From a virus, in the IMG/VR virus record IMGVR_UViG_3300042561_002062, positions 21,525 through 85,524 of that record: DNA of 64,000 bases; one strand, written 5' to 3'. Below the pieces are notes generated by a model that ran no database searches, was not told the origin of the DNA, and saw only the letters and a list, made by a program, of their open reading frames with translations. Below, in pieces: positions 17,184 through 25,806 of this stretch (position 1 is its first letter; every line of letters starts with the position of its first letter). The position numbers and the translations under genes are program-made.

Positions 17184-18380
17184 TCAGAAATCTGTATCTA
17201 TTTCGACATCTATTTTGTACTTCTTCGATAAATCTTGTAATCTAAACTCAACAGTATCGTAAAGGTCAAAATTACCCCTCATTTTCTCGATAATTTTACC
17301 CAACAATTCTCTATCTATTCTGTCTATCTGATTTTTGTAATACTGCTTAGCTGATGGATTGGCATAATTATAACCATCGACTTTTGTCTTGAGTGGATCG
17401 AATATATTTTTTTTCATATAGATTCTTTGTGCTTCCAACCAATTGGCAGCTGCGGTGTCGTCATCATTGAGTGTACCTTCAAATGAGCTCCAAACATCTT
17501 TAGAACCATCTTTAAAAAGCCCATCAATTAATAAAACTATATTCTTCAGGGCTACAAATATATCTGATGGGTCTAATTCTTTTACGTCAGCAGCAGCCGC
17601 TTCTTTTGCTTTTTTCCACGCTTCTTTGTCTACGGAGATGTATTTATCTTCACTTGATGGTGGGTCTCCAACACCAAAGTCGGCATCAACATCAATTTCA
17701 TAACTAGTTTCCCCTGTTTTATCTAACCATAGATATCTGTTATCACCACTAAGTGTGGCTTTTCTTAGTTCTGGCCAGACTTCTGTCAATAATTTTATGC
17801 CTACCATTTGATGATTCTTATTTTTGGAATTTCCAGAATCTATTGCACTTTGTATAAATTTTAAATCTTTACCTTTTTCTTTAGCTTGTATTAGTCCGTA
17901 GTTTTCACCATCTATAGTTATTGTAATATGTTTTGATATCTTTTCAGTTACATTACCATACCACCAACTATTTTTATCAAATTGATTTTTTCCGAAAAAA
18001 GCTTCTACGGCCTCTTCTTCTTTATCATGACGTATAAGAAAAGTAAAAATACTTGTCCATGCGCTAACGGCATATGGTCTGAAAAAATATTCGGAACTCG
18101 ATTCGTCATAAGATTTATTTATACTAGAAAAAATCTCATTCAAAATAGTATCCAGACCTTCATTAGAGGGTTCAGTTTTTGTTTCATCACTCTTCTTATT
18201 ATCAGATTTACTGTTTTCTGAACTTGATTGAGTTTCTTTTGTTTCACCAGATACTTCTTTTTCTTCCTCTGCTGCTTTGTCTATCCAATCAGCAGGTTTA
18301 GGATCGAAAGCTGGAATTTCTCCTAAATTTTCACCTTCTATTTCTTCTAAGAAAAGTCTATATTTTGCAAGATATCTCAT
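17184..18380 (-). CDS. Unknown acidic protein with capsid-targeting-like start
   Basis: A 398-residue protein starting MRYLAKYRLFLEEIEGE, with an LEE triplet at residues 11-13. A low-complexity acidic Ser/Glu/Lys stretch (35-75) separates this leader from a mainly helical body. The body includes WTSIFTFLIRHDKEEEAVEA, ITITIDGENYGLIQAKEKG, and a C-terminal region rich in basic and acidic residues. No family recognised. Its start codon lies 9 bases after the stop of the MORN-like gene and has no AT promoter element of its own, so the two are probably co-transcribed. Confidence 0.57.
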   Translation of the reverse strand: MRYLAKYRLFLEEIEGENLGEIPAFDPKPADWIDKAAEEEKEVSGETKETQSSSENSKSDNKKSDETKTEPSNEGLDTILNEIFSSINKSYDESSSEYFFRPYAVSAWTSIFTFLIRHDKEEEAVEAFFGKNQFDKNSWWYGNVTEKISKHITITIDGENYGLIQAKEKGKDLKFIQSAIDSGNSKNKNHQMVGIKLLTEVWPELRKATLSGDNRYLWLDKTGETSYEIDVDADFGVGDPPSSEDKYISVDKEAWKKAKEAAAADVKELDPSDIFVALKNIVLLIDGLFKDGSKDVWSSFEGTLNDDDTAAANWLEAQRIYMKKNIFDPLKTKVDGYNYANPSAKQYYKNQIDRIDRELLGKIIEKMRGNFDLYDTVEFRLQDLSKKYKIDVEIDTDF

Positions 18381-18389
18381 AATTTTTTT

Positions 18390-19070
18390 TTATTTTTTTG
18401 GGATAGTTCCCTTTATTTTATTTCCAGATGGATCTTCTCCCCAACCTTTTGGTTGGCCCTGATAATAATACATACTCGATAAAAATTCTCCATTTTCATA
18501 CCATCTCCAAATTCCTTCTCTTTTTCCAGAATTAATTATACCTTCTTCTGAAATTTTACCTCTAGTATCAAACATACGAACTCGGTATTTATCAGGTTTC
18601 CCATCCTCAAATTCTTTACTCATCTTACGACCATCCCTATAAAAAGTATCTCTACGGATAATAGTTCCATCTTCCCAATCCTCAACTTCTTTCTCAATCG
18701 GTCCAGTTTCAAAAGTTGTTACTACCAATCCATCCAACTTATCATTTACATAATATTTTTTTGTTTGAGATTTATTTTCATAATTCCATTCCTGCCAAAG
18801 TAAAATTTTATTGTTATTTGCATCATATTTTCCCCTTTTTATCGGTAATTTATTGCCTTTAGAATCTACTATTGTTTTATGGTAAGTTGTTTCTACTCTT
18901 GTTTTTTTGTTAAATTCAACTGGATTGCCCTCACTATCTTTAGAATATTCAATATCCGGATTTGTAGTATTTGGGTCATTAGCTTCTGATTCTAGAACTG
19001 ATAATCTGGAGGTAGGTCTAGGTTCTCCAAAAGTTTTGTTCCAAATATACCAATTTGTTAAAAATTTCAT
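18390..19070 (-). CDS. MORN_2/YwqK-like repeat protein
   Basis: I choose the ATG at 19070 (MKFLTNWYIWNKTFGEP), about 226 residues, because the upstream in-frame extension is low-complexity and would overlap the hpt promoter, and because this start repeats the leader style of neighbours. The body is a series of short antiparallel beta units: GLVVTTFETGPIEKEV, DGTIIRRDTFYRDGRKM, YRVRMFDTRGKISEE and GIWRWYENGEFLSSMYYY, the pattern of MORN_2 repeats found in YwqK-type proteins. These are protein-surface or membrane-associated repeats with no catalytic role. An AATATATATC element lies 7 bases upstream. Confidence 0.7.
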   Translation of the reverse strand: MKFLTNWYIWNKTFGEPRPTSRLSVLESEANDPNTTNPDIEYSKDSEGNPVEFNKKTRVETTYHKTIVDSKGNKLPIKRGKYDANNNKILLWQEWNYENKSQTKKYYVNDKLDGLVVTTFETGPIEKEVEDWEDGTIIRRDTFYRDGRKMSKEFEDGKPDKYRVRMFDTRGKISEEGIINSGKREGIWRWYENGEFLSSMYYYQGQPKGWGEDPSGNKIKGTIPKK

Positions 19071-19076
19071 ACAATT

Positions 19077-19086
19077 GATATATATT
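19077..19086 (-). promoter_or_regulatory. Putative late promoter element AATATATATC
   Basis: Minus-strand variant of the recurring AT element, 7 bases before the ATG at 19070. It sits within 14 bases of the rightward TATATTTG box for hpt, so the two promoter types are back to back and may compete. Confidence 0.4.
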
Positions 19087-19099
19087 AAAAACTTTTTTG

Positions 19100-19107
19100 T
19101 ATATTTG
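19100..19107 (+). promoter_or_regulatory. Host-type promoter -7 box TATATTTG for hpt
   Basis: TATATTTG followed by C matches the Bacteroidota sigma-factor -7 consensus TAnnTTTG, 21 bases before the ATG at 19128. A TTG at 19075-19077 is 22 bases upstream and could be the -33 element. Confidence 0.6.
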
Positions 19108-19127
19108 CTTATAGAAAAAAAGAACCT

Positions 19128-19634
19128 ATGCAAACTCTATTCACCGAATCTGAAATCAAAAGAATAATCAATATTCTCTCTCAAAAGATCAAAGCACAAA
19201 AACATGATAGACCACCAATTATTATTTGTATCTTGAATAGTGCTGTATTTTTCTTTACTGATTTAGTTCGAGAACTTGGTGCTGTTGAGATTGATTTCGT
19301 CAGAGTATCCTATACAGATAAGAAAGATTTGAGTAGTTACTACCTCTCCCTAGCACCCTACGTGGATATAGAAAATAGAGATGTTTACCTAGTTGATGAT
19401 TTGATCAATACCGGTAGAACGATGAATTTTGCTCTATCTGAACTTTTCCAAAAGAATCCAAAGTCACTTACACCAGTTGCTCTTTTTGCAAAATATCCCC
19501 ACAATTTTACAGAGCTTCATCTTGGTCAGCCAATTCAAGATGAAATTATTATGGCTGGTTACGGTGTTGATGGTAGAGATGGAATCGGTAGAAATCTACG
19601 GGATATACACGGAGTGCATATCGAGGTGGATTGA
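19128..19634 (+). CDS. hpt: Hypoxanthine phosphoribosyltransferase-like enzyme
   Basis: A 168-residue type I phosphoribosyltransferase, near the 175-180 residues of bacterial Hpt. PPIIICILNSAVFFFTDLVR is the first substrate strand and loop, EIDFVRVSYTDKK the flexible-loop region, and DVYLVDDLINTGRTM is the PRPP-binding signature (VDDxxxTGxT). The C-terminal DEIIMAGYGVDGRDG matches the purine-binding end, with the Asp that is typical of hypoxanthine/guanine enzymes. It would convert hypoxanthine or guanine plus PRPP to IMP or GMP. It is under a host-type promoter, consistent with early expression; purM at 39 kb also serves purine supply. Confidence 0.85.
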   Translation: MQTLFTESEIKRIINILSQKIKAQKHDRPPIIICILNSAVFFFTDLVRELGAVEIDFVRVSYTDKKDLSSYYLSLAPYVDIENRDVYLVDDLINTGRTMNFALSELFQKNPKSLTPVALFAKYPHNFTELHLGQPIQDEIIMAGYGVDGRDGIGRNLRDIHGVHIEVD

Positions 19635-19688
19635 TATTTTGAAAAATGATATATAAGATAGAAACTCTATCAAAAAAATATCATTTTT

Positions 19689-20000
19689 ATGAAATCTATA
19701 CAAAAAACTAAATACTTTTTCGGTTGGGAAAACTGGAAATGGCTTATCAAAGAACTAGTTCATATCTATACAAATAAATCTAGTTTTTTCTCTAAAAAAA
19801 GAATTGAATCCAGTATTGCTTTTATTATTGGTCAGGTTGGTATGTTGTGGTTTTTATACGAACATATCCCCCAGTTAACTATATCAGATATTGTTTTATG
19901 GTCAGGTGTTGAATTTGCGATGGCTGGGTATATTGTAAATCAAATACAGAAAGAGAAAAAAACTGAAACTGTGGAAGAACCAAAACCAGAAGATATTTAA
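19689..20000 (+). CDS. Small membrane protein of unknown function
   Basis: A 103-residue protein starting MKSIQKTKYFFGWENWKW. Two hydrophobic segments (about residues 41-61, IESSIAFIIGQVGMLWFLYE, and 67-86, ISDIVLWSGVEFAMAGYIV) are separated by a short loop, and the C terminus is charged (QKEKKTETVEEPKPED). The hairpin topology would place both ends in the cytoplasm. A holin is conceivable from this shape, but no lysis gene directly follows in the same direction, so no function is claimed. Its stop codon overlaps the stop of the convergent peptidase gene. Confidence 0.6.
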   Translation: MKSIQKTKYFFGWENWKWLIKELVHIYTNKSSFFSKKRIESSIAFIIGQVGMLWFLYEHIPQLTISDIVLWSGVEFAMAGYIVNQIQKEKKTETVEEPKPEDI

Positions 20001-20950
20001 GTATTCGGTCTAGATGGTTGCTGTTTGAGTTTAGGTAAAAGTGTTGAACTATTAAGATTTCTAAATCTAGAGATGTTAGGTGCAGTTGGTTTTGAAATTA
20101 TTTTAGATGGTTGAACTCCGGTAGTTGTGGGCCCAGGGGGTTTTGTTAAGTATTCACTACTTTCAAAAGTGCCACCACTATCTAAAATATTCTGTAAATC
20201 TTCTTTTGTAAAATCACCTAAATATCGAGCAGGGAGAGGTTTGTCCTGAACTACTGGACCCGATGAAGATTTTACAGGTCGGTATTCCCAGTGCCACCAC
20301 TCATCGGTTGATTTGAAATCTCTAAGAACACTCGGGTTTACCCATCCACATTTTGGAGCGTTTTCAAAAAACCATCTATATACTGGATGTTTAAAAGCCG
20401 AGGCAATCAAAGAACGATTTCTATTCATCGAAGGTGGAACCCCCCAATGTATATCAACGGCTAAACCCCAACCATGATTCGATCGGCCAGCTCTTGCTGC
20501 ATTTCTAGTTTTTTTTCTAAGTGCTACCTGTCTTTCTAGACTTCGATAGGCATCTGTAAAAAAAAGTGGTTGCTTACCATCAAACTTAGCTTCTTCATAT
20601 AACTTCATGAGTTTATCCAACGCCTTTGAAGCGTCGAGCATTAGATAGGGAGCATCCCCTCCTAGATCTTTTGAAAGATGTTCATTTTTGACCATTTTAT
20701 CAAGTGGAACTCTTCCATTTCTAAAGTTTCCTACTGTTAGTGTTTTTATGCCATTTTCATTGATAGTATCCAAAATATAGTTCACGGGTATCTTATCGTT
20801 TGTGTATTCTGGGATGCCTGTTACTGATCTCTTTTTCAATTTGAATTTTGGGGGAGAGATCTTCGTAAGTGGATTCTTTAGAGTGATATTTGGTTTGAGA
20901 CCACCGAGAGCTTTTGTCGGATCAAAAGAATTAACGAGATTTTGTATCAT
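19997..20950 (-). CDS. M15/VanY-type peptidoglycan peptidase in the baseplate cluster
   Basis: About 317 residues from the ATG at 20950; an in-frame ATG at 20989 would overlap the previous gene more. The C-terminal half is a zinc peptidase of family M15 (D,D- or L,D-carboxypeptidase/endopeptidase). Zinc ligands are His159 and Asp166 in SNHGWGLAVD and His220 in DEWWHWEY, with Glu217 as the likely catalytic base, plus FFTDAYRSLERQ as the substrate-side segment. Residues 1-50 are basic and Pro-rich, perhaps a tether; the C-terminal 90 residues are a Pro/Ser/Thr-rich tail. It follows the gp5-like OB gene directly, where T4 has a lysozyme domain fused into gp5, so it is probably the tail-associated cell-wall enzyme. 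Confidence 0.85.
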   Translation of the reverse strand: MIQNLVNSFDPTKALGGLKPNITLKNPLTKISPPKFKLKKRSVTGIPEYTNDKIPVNYILDTINENGIKTLTVGNFRNGRVPLDKMVKNEHLSKDLGGDAPYLMLDASKALDKLMKLYEEAKFDGKQPLFFTDAYRSLERQVALRKKTRNAARAGRSNHGWGLAVDIHWGVPPSMNRNRSLIASAFKHPVYRWFFENAPKCGWVNPSVLRDFKSTDEWWHWEYRPVKSSSGPVVQDKPLPARYLGDFTKEDLQNILDSGGTFESSEYLTKPPGPTTTGVQPSKIISKPTAPNISRFRNLNSSTLLPKLKQQPSRPNT

Positions 20951-21701
20951 TCGGATTATTCTTTTTTTGTGTAGTTGACCAATTGTCACCCTTCTGATCT
21001 AAACTTTCTCTTTGCTGCTCTTTTATCGTTCTATTTGTTGGAACTCTCACGTGGTTGGATAAAAACTTATCTAATCGTAATGCTTGATATTTTAATAATA
21101 CTTCAACAATATTTGGTAGAGGAACCACTGGACCAGCAGCGTTTGAATAGGGGCTAGACAAAAGTGCGTTAACCAAACTATCCATCCAATCCATAAAATC
21201 AGTTCCTAATACAACTTGTTGATCGGCATCAGGGCTTCCAAGATTGAGTTTAGCTAAGTTATCTCTAAGATTGACATTGATATTTCCATTTTTTGTAATA
21301 TTAATATTTGAGAATTCATGATCTATTTTAAGACCCTCTGACTCACTTCGATAGATTTGTGTTTTATCATCTAAAAAAAGAGCCTTGAATGTAGGATAAT
21401 CTGATTGCTTCAGACTTTTGAGTTTATTTTCTAGATTGATATTGAAGTGCTCGGCATAGATATATTCAGGTAAGTAGGGATTACCCTGATCGAATACAAC
21501 CGACACTATTTTACCCACATCTGGGGCTGAAAATTCATTACCATTCAGATCTTTCCAAGGTGTAGCCCAGGGTATATTTTCGGTAGCTATATTTTCAAAA
21601 TAGAGTGGTATTCTTACTTTAACTCGACCAAGTCTTTTGGGATCGTTGTTGTCTTCTACAACACCTAAAAAAATCTTATTTGATATCTCTGGATTATGCA
21701 T
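20931..21701 (-). CDS. Baseplate hub gp5-like protein (OB-fold domain)
   Basis: A 256-residue protein whose first 110 residues match the N-terminal OB-fold domain of T4 gp5 and VgrG/Gp5 hub proteins: KIFLGVVEDNNDPKRLGRVK, then IPWATPWKD, GKIVSVVFDQGNPYLPEY. The following region (GLKIDHEFSNINITKNGNIN) is short and beta-rich, as at the start of the spike. T4 gp5 is 575 residues with a central lysozyme and a long triple beta-helix; here the lysozyme is missing and the helix is absent or very short, with the M15 peptidase gene overlapping its 3' end by 20 bases. It would form the hub interface with the gp27-like protein. Confidence 0.82.
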   Translation of the reverse strand: MHNPEISNKIFLGVVEDNNDPKRLGRVKVRIPLYFENIATENIPWATPWKDLNGNEFSAPDVGKIVSVVFDQGNPYLPEYIYAEHFNINLENKLKSLKQSDYPTFKALFLDDKTQIYRSESEGLKIDHEFSNINITKNGNINVNLRDNLAKLNLGSPDADQQVVLGTDFMDWMDSLVNALLSSPYSNAAGPVVPLPNIVEVLLKYQALRLDKFLSNHVRVPTNRTIKEQQRESLDQKGDNWSTTQKKNNPNDTKSR

Positions 21702-21717
21702 TTGTTTCCATATCTAT

Positions 21718-23994
21718 TTATAGAGATGTTCCCCTTTGTGAAGATGAAGAACTTGGTGTAAGATTTGAAACAAAAGGATTGACCCTTGTTGAAGAATTAG
21801 CTGATTGTGGTATTCTAGATGCTGGAATTTGGCGTGAATTTGTATTACCTAAAAAAGAACCTATTCTTCTTCTTACATAAATATTTCTTGGAGCTGTAAT
21901 TTGTGAAGCTCTTAGACGACTAATTGTTCTAGATGCAGTTGGTCGATAAATACTAGTTTTTCTGAAAGGACCTCCTTGTCTTTGCGGTAGAAAACCATTA
22001 TTCGCTTCTGAGGTATTGACTGGTCTTGAGAAAAATCTACCTAGACTTCTACCAACGAATCCTCGAACTGCATTTGAGAGTTCGTTTCGAAGTCGATTAC
22101 CAGGATTATAGACATTTCTGGGATTTTGAATAGTATTCAAAGAAATTTGAAGTTCTGATCTACTCAACCTTTCATTTATAGCTTTATTCACTAAATTGAA
22201 TCTTGATGATATTTCTCTGTTTATGGCATCTGCTCCTGCTCTTACAACATTACCAACTAAATTTCTTACCAATCCACCAACAAAACTATTAGCCAAGTTT
22301 CCTAAATTTGCTCTACCCAAAGGACTTCTATCTCGATCATTGAGTGGATACCCCGATTTTGGATACTTATCAATTTCTATAGTAGTTTGTATAGGATCCA
22401 AAAAAGATATACTCGAAAGTCTTCTAAGAGACTCTGGTGTTTGTTCAGTATTTTCAAAACTTTCATTTAGGGTATCTTGACTTGCGATCAAAGCTCTACC
22501 AGTATCAAGAGATCTAAGTCGTTTTGGATCTATAAATTCATCGTTGTATCTTGTCTTTGTGAAATAGGGATCTTTATTTCCATTGAAATTAAATTTATGA
22601 AACTCAGAGCTAACAAATTTATAGTTGAATGATATAGAAAAATTTGATACCGGAGTTAGTTGATCATTCATTCTAATCCCATTTCCATGAGTTAGTTTAT
22701 TGAATGAAAACTCACATTCATATAAGTTATATTCTTTTTTTGAAATTAAATCATTTAAAACTTTATACTGGTCATCTCTTAGTGGAATTCTCGGAGGAAC
22801 AACACGATTGTAGTTTCTAACCTCGGATATAATAATTCTACAATTGAATCTAAGTAGATTTTGTGGAATAATTCTTCTACCTTCTATTCTTGATCTTGAT
22901 AATGTATTATAAAGATACGAAAGATAGGATATATTCTGCTCAACATCTTCATTCATAAATAATTCTATTTTATCACTAGGAAAATTTGTGAATAGTTTTG
23001 GCCCCTCTGAACCTGTTTCTTCTCCTTTTACATGACCAAATTTATCTAAACCTGTTATTTGTGTAATATAATAATTTTTAATGGAATTATTGCTCTCTGT
23101 GTTTTGAAGAAAATTAACGTTTGTTTGAAAAAATTTCTTAAACTGAGCAACGAATTCTTCGTATATTTCTTTTCTTGAAGAAATCTCTGAAATACTATTA
23201 TCTCCTGAACCATATTTGTTTATGAAATCAAGTATAGAACCATTGAATAGTGGTGATGTTACCTCGTCTATTTCGATGTCAAATCCTAGAATTGTTGGAT
23301 CTTCATTTCCGGTTATAGTCTTTGTAAAACTTTGTAGAGGTATAACACCTTTTGGACTTTGAAGTCCAGCATGTGTTTCTAAATCATTATCACTTATTTT
23401 TTTGAATACATGATCTATCTCTAAAACTTTTGAATTTTCATTTAGACCGAAACTGAATTTTTTAGTTCTAGGATCTCTTCTACCAAGAATATCCTTTCGA
23501 TAATCGAGAGCATTTGGAATAGTAAGAAGATAGTTATCACCGAAACTTTCTGGTCTAAAAGCCATGGGTTGCTGGCCTCTAGTTATTTCTATTTCTGTAT
23601 TGATTCCGTATTTTTCGAAAGGTCTCCAAGTTTTGGATCTTTCACCATTTTTTTTATTCAAAAAAGCGTAAGGTGGTGTAAAACCAGGTGGGTGACTTTT
23701 GGATGAATATTTTGTATTTTCGTAAGGCCACTTTTTTACTGAAATAGCATCGATAGAATCACCACCAAATAGACGACCTCTGAAAAGATTGTTAAATGTT
23801 CTAACACCCTCTCCAACAACCTGCCCAGCGGATCCAGGATGACCTTTGCGCTCTCCACGACCAGTGAAAAGCCCACCAATAGTTCGAGCTAATCTCGAAT
23901 TGCCGAAGTTGATACCTACACGAGGTAGAATACCACGATTATTACCAAAAAGATTTAGAGAATTGGTGTTACGATTGAATTGAAATACCGGCAT
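21718..23994 (-). CDS. Large baseplate-cluster structural protein
   Basis: A 758-residue protein with no enzyme motif. The first 80 residues and the last 200 are rich in Arg, Asn, Gly and Ser and look disordered (NTNSLNLFGNNRG, RNVYNPGNRLRNEL). The centre (about 170-480) has the mixed alpha/beta texture of baseplate or tail-tube-like proteins, for example ILGFDIEIDEVTSPLFNGSI and RFNCRIIISEVRN followed by YKVLNDLISKKEYNLYECEF. It sits between the gp27-like and gp5-like genes. Its centre resembles the 606-residue protein encoded at 26086-27906 in style. A role as a tube-initiator (gp48/gp54-like) or hub component is inferred from position. Confidence 0.62.
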   Translation of the reverse strand: MPVFQFNRNTNSLNLFGNNRGILPRVGINFGNSRLARTIGGLFTGRGERKGHPGSAGQVVGEGVRTFNNLFRGRLFGGDSIDAISVKKWPYENTKYSSKSHPPGFTPPYAFLNKKNGERSKTWRPFEKYGINTEIEITRGQQPMAFRPESFGDNYLLTIPNALDYRKDILGRRDPRTKKFSFGLNENSKVLEIDHVFKKISDNDLETHAGLQSPKGVIPLQSFTKTITGNEDPTILGFDIEIDEVTSPLFNGSILDFINKYGSGDNSISEISSRKEIYEEFVAQFKKFFQTNVNFLQNTESNNSIKNYYITQITGLDKFGHVKGEETGSEGPKLFTNFPSDKIELFMNEDVEQNISYLSYLYNTLSRSRIEGRRIIPQNLLRFNCRIIISEVRNYNRVVPPRIPLRDDQYKVLNDLISKKEYNLYECEFSFNKLTHGNGIRMNDQLTPVSNFSISFNYKFVSSEFHKFNFNGNKDPYFTKTRYNDEFIDPKRLRSLDTGRALIASQDTLNESFENTEQTPESLRRLSSISFLDPIQTTIEIDKYPKSGYPLNDRDRSPLGRANLGNLANSFVGGLVRNLVGNVVRAGADAINREISSRFNLVNKAINERLSRSELQISLNTIQNPRNVYNPGNRLRNELSNAVRGFVGRSLGRFFSRPVNTSEANNGFLPQRQGGPFRKTSIYRPTASRTISRLRASQITAPRNIYVRRRIGSFLGNTNSRQIPASRIPQSANSSTRVNPFVSNLTPSSSSSQRGTSL

Positions 23995-24007
23995 AGTTTT
24001 ATTACTA

Positions 24008-24017
24008 TTATATATTT
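24008..24017 (-). promoter_or_regulatory. Putative late promoter element AAATATATAA
   Basis: Minus-strand variant of the recurring AT element 14 bases before the ATG at 23994. The neighbouring upstream gene ends at 24041, so it is also close enough to be internal to a longer transcript. Confidence 0.35.
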
Positions 24018-24040
24018 AGATTCTAATCATTCAGTTAAAA

Positions 24041-25360
24041 TTATCTACTTTCTAAATCTGATAAAGTAAGATCTCTTCTTGATAGATGAATTATTTGTAT
24101 CATTCTACCGGACGAGTATTCGAATTTTATATTTGTTATTAAATAATTACCAGTAAGTCTTTCGTTCAAAATACTATTGAAAGCGTCCGATGTTAAGTTT
24201 ATAAATACAACCTTTATTTTTTGAAATACATACAAAGAAAAATTTGGATTAGGTAGGTTAGCAATTACGGTAATTTTTTCTAATTCTTGTAGATTTCTAT
24301 TATTTAGAAAATCAGCGTAATTATAATTTGGATGCATATTATCAATATCTAATTTACCAATATATTCTTGAGTAAAATTACTCTTATAAAATTCTTTACC
24401 ACCAGGTCCAGGACTTTTAAGTGATACTAGATTTTTTTGATTGGTATTATCTGTTAGGGTATCTAATTCAAATATTAATTTTTCTTTCTTTTGATTATCG
24501 TAATAAAAAACGGTTTTAAGATACCCCTCTTGTATAGATATACTTGTTGAATTATTCAATATAGAAAAATCTTCGATGTATAGATTACTATGACTAATTG
24601 ATTTATCGGTAGTTAATTGTGCTGGTATTTTCAGAGGTGGTGATTTTTGATCAACAACAGCTTCTGGCAAAAAATTATCTTGAATTACTTCATCATTTGT
24701 AACATCTCGTAATAATTCTTTTTGAATATTAACATAATTTAAATTATAGTAATAATCAATATAATAAGAGCAAAAATCATTATCTGAAATATAACCATTG
24801 TTCGCAACATATTTAAGAAATTGATAGACTTTTCTACCATAATTCAACCAATTCATTCTATCGTTAGTAACATTGATGTTTGAGCTGAATCCTAGTCCTA
24901 GTTGTTTTGATACTTTTTTAAGAACATCGATAGATGAAGATTTAGGAAAAGATTCATAGTTTAACGTGTAAAGATCATCTATATCTATAGCACCTTTCAA
25001 TGTAAAAACCAATCCAGACTCTCTTTTTACGTTAATTATTTTAAATTGAATAAAAATAGTTCGAGATTCATCAGATCTACTATTGATAAAAACTTTAAGT
25101 TTTGTATTATCAATTGGAAATCCTCTCTGGCCGATAACACCGGTTGTATCGTTAAAAGTTATTTTAACTTGTGGTATGTTTTCCTTGAGAAATAATTGAA
25201 AATAAATTAGATCTTTTTGACCAATTTGAAGTTCGTTATAATATACCAGGGGAATATATCCTAAATGTTGAATAAATTCTTTTCGAACACCCCCATCTAC
25301 TGGAAAAGGTAGTTCGATTTCTTTTGGTCGATTGGTGCTTCTAAAAATATTTGTAAACAT
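24041..25360 (-). CDS. Baseplate hub gp27-like protein
   Basis: A 439-residue protein with the size and texture of gp27/gpD-type hub proteins. FFEATURES visible are the tube-like beta domain with PQVKITFNDTTGVIGQRG and TKLKVFINSRSDESRTIFIQF, then FTLKGAIDIDDLYTLNYE. A helical insertion follows with DVLKKVSKQLGLGFSSN, the hallmark 'N-terminal ... reduced-rate helper' helix of hub proteins, and MNWLNYGRKVYQFLKYVAN with DNDFCSYYIDYYYNLNYV. The position between a LysM/gp53-like gene and the gp5-like gene supports the call. It would form the trimeric ring to which the gp5-like spike attaches. Confidence 0.72.
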   Translation of the reverse strand: MFTNIFRSTNRPKEIELPFPVDGGVRKEFIQHLGYIPLVYYNELQIGQKDLIYFQLFLKENIPQVKITFNDTTGVIGQRGFPIDNTKLKVFINSRSDESRTIFIQFKIINVKRESGLVFTLKGAIDIDDLYTLNYESFPKSSSIDVLKKVSKQLGLGFSSNINVTNDRMNWLNYGRKVYQFLKYVANNGYISDNDFCSYYIDYYYNLNYVNIQKELLRDVTNDEVIQDNFLPEAVVDQKSPPLKIPAQLTTDKSISHSNLYIEDFSILNNSTSISIQEGYLKTVFYYDNQKKEKLIFELDTLTDNTNQKNLVSLKSPGPGGKEFYKSNFTQEYIGKLDIDNMHPNYNYADFLNNRNLQELEKITVIANLPNPNFSLYVFQKIKVVFINLTSDAFNSILNERLTGNYLITNIKFEYSSGRMIQIIHLSRRDLTLSDLESR

Positions 25361-25362
25361 AT

Positions 25363-25806
25363 TTATTCTCTATTTCCTATTACAATTACACCATCACGAT
25401 CAACAACTTGTTGAACAGGTCTCGTATTAAAGGTTGGATTAGTTGATTTATTGAGATAATCAAGTCTATTGGAATCTGGTCTAGTTCCACGATTGAGATT
25501 TTGTAGAAATTCAATTCTTGTTCTATCATCAGCTGAAATTTTTAAACTATCTACCAGAGATATATCCACATATTTAATTCTATCACCTGATTTAATATTG
25601 AGAGGGTTATCAATGTTATTAAAATACATTAAAAAACCTACCTGATCTACATTATTATAAATAGAATTACAAACCAAATCGATTCTCATTTCTTCTGTTC
25701 TATCAACTATGTATTCAAAAAAAGGAACATCTGGACCGTAATCAAAAGTTCTCTGATCGAGATCATATTCATCTCCTGTTTTTTGTAAAATACTAAGATC
25801 GTAAAT
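25363..25806 (-). CDS. Baseplate LysM/gp53-like protein
   Basis: About 147 residues from the ATG at 25806 (MNIYDLSILQKTGDEYD is reached from the second Met; 25818 is a second possible start). Residues 40-85 (EEMRIDLVCNSIYNNVDQVG, FLMYFNNIDNPLNIKSGDRI) match the LysM-like fold of T4 gp53 and P2 gpX tail proteins: Asp-Leu-x-x-x-x-x-Tyr, a Phe/Ile-Asn-N-I-x-N-P motif and a Gly-Asp turn. The C terminus is a polar tail. It fits a baseplate wedge or hub-associated role. The gene ends 2 bases before the gp27-like start. Confidence 0.65.
   Translation of the reverse strand: MYDLSILQKTGDEYDLDQRTFDYGPDVPFFEYIVDRTEEMRIDLVCNSIYNNVDQVGFLMYFNNIDNPLNIKSGDRIKYVDISLVDSLKISADDRTRIEFLQNLNRGTRPDSNRLDYLNKSTNPTFNTRPVQQVVDRDGVIVIGNRE

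Noticed and set aside
19689-20000. Holin
   Set aside because: Two membrane segments fit, but there is no neighbouring endolysin on the same strand and no family match; left as unknown.
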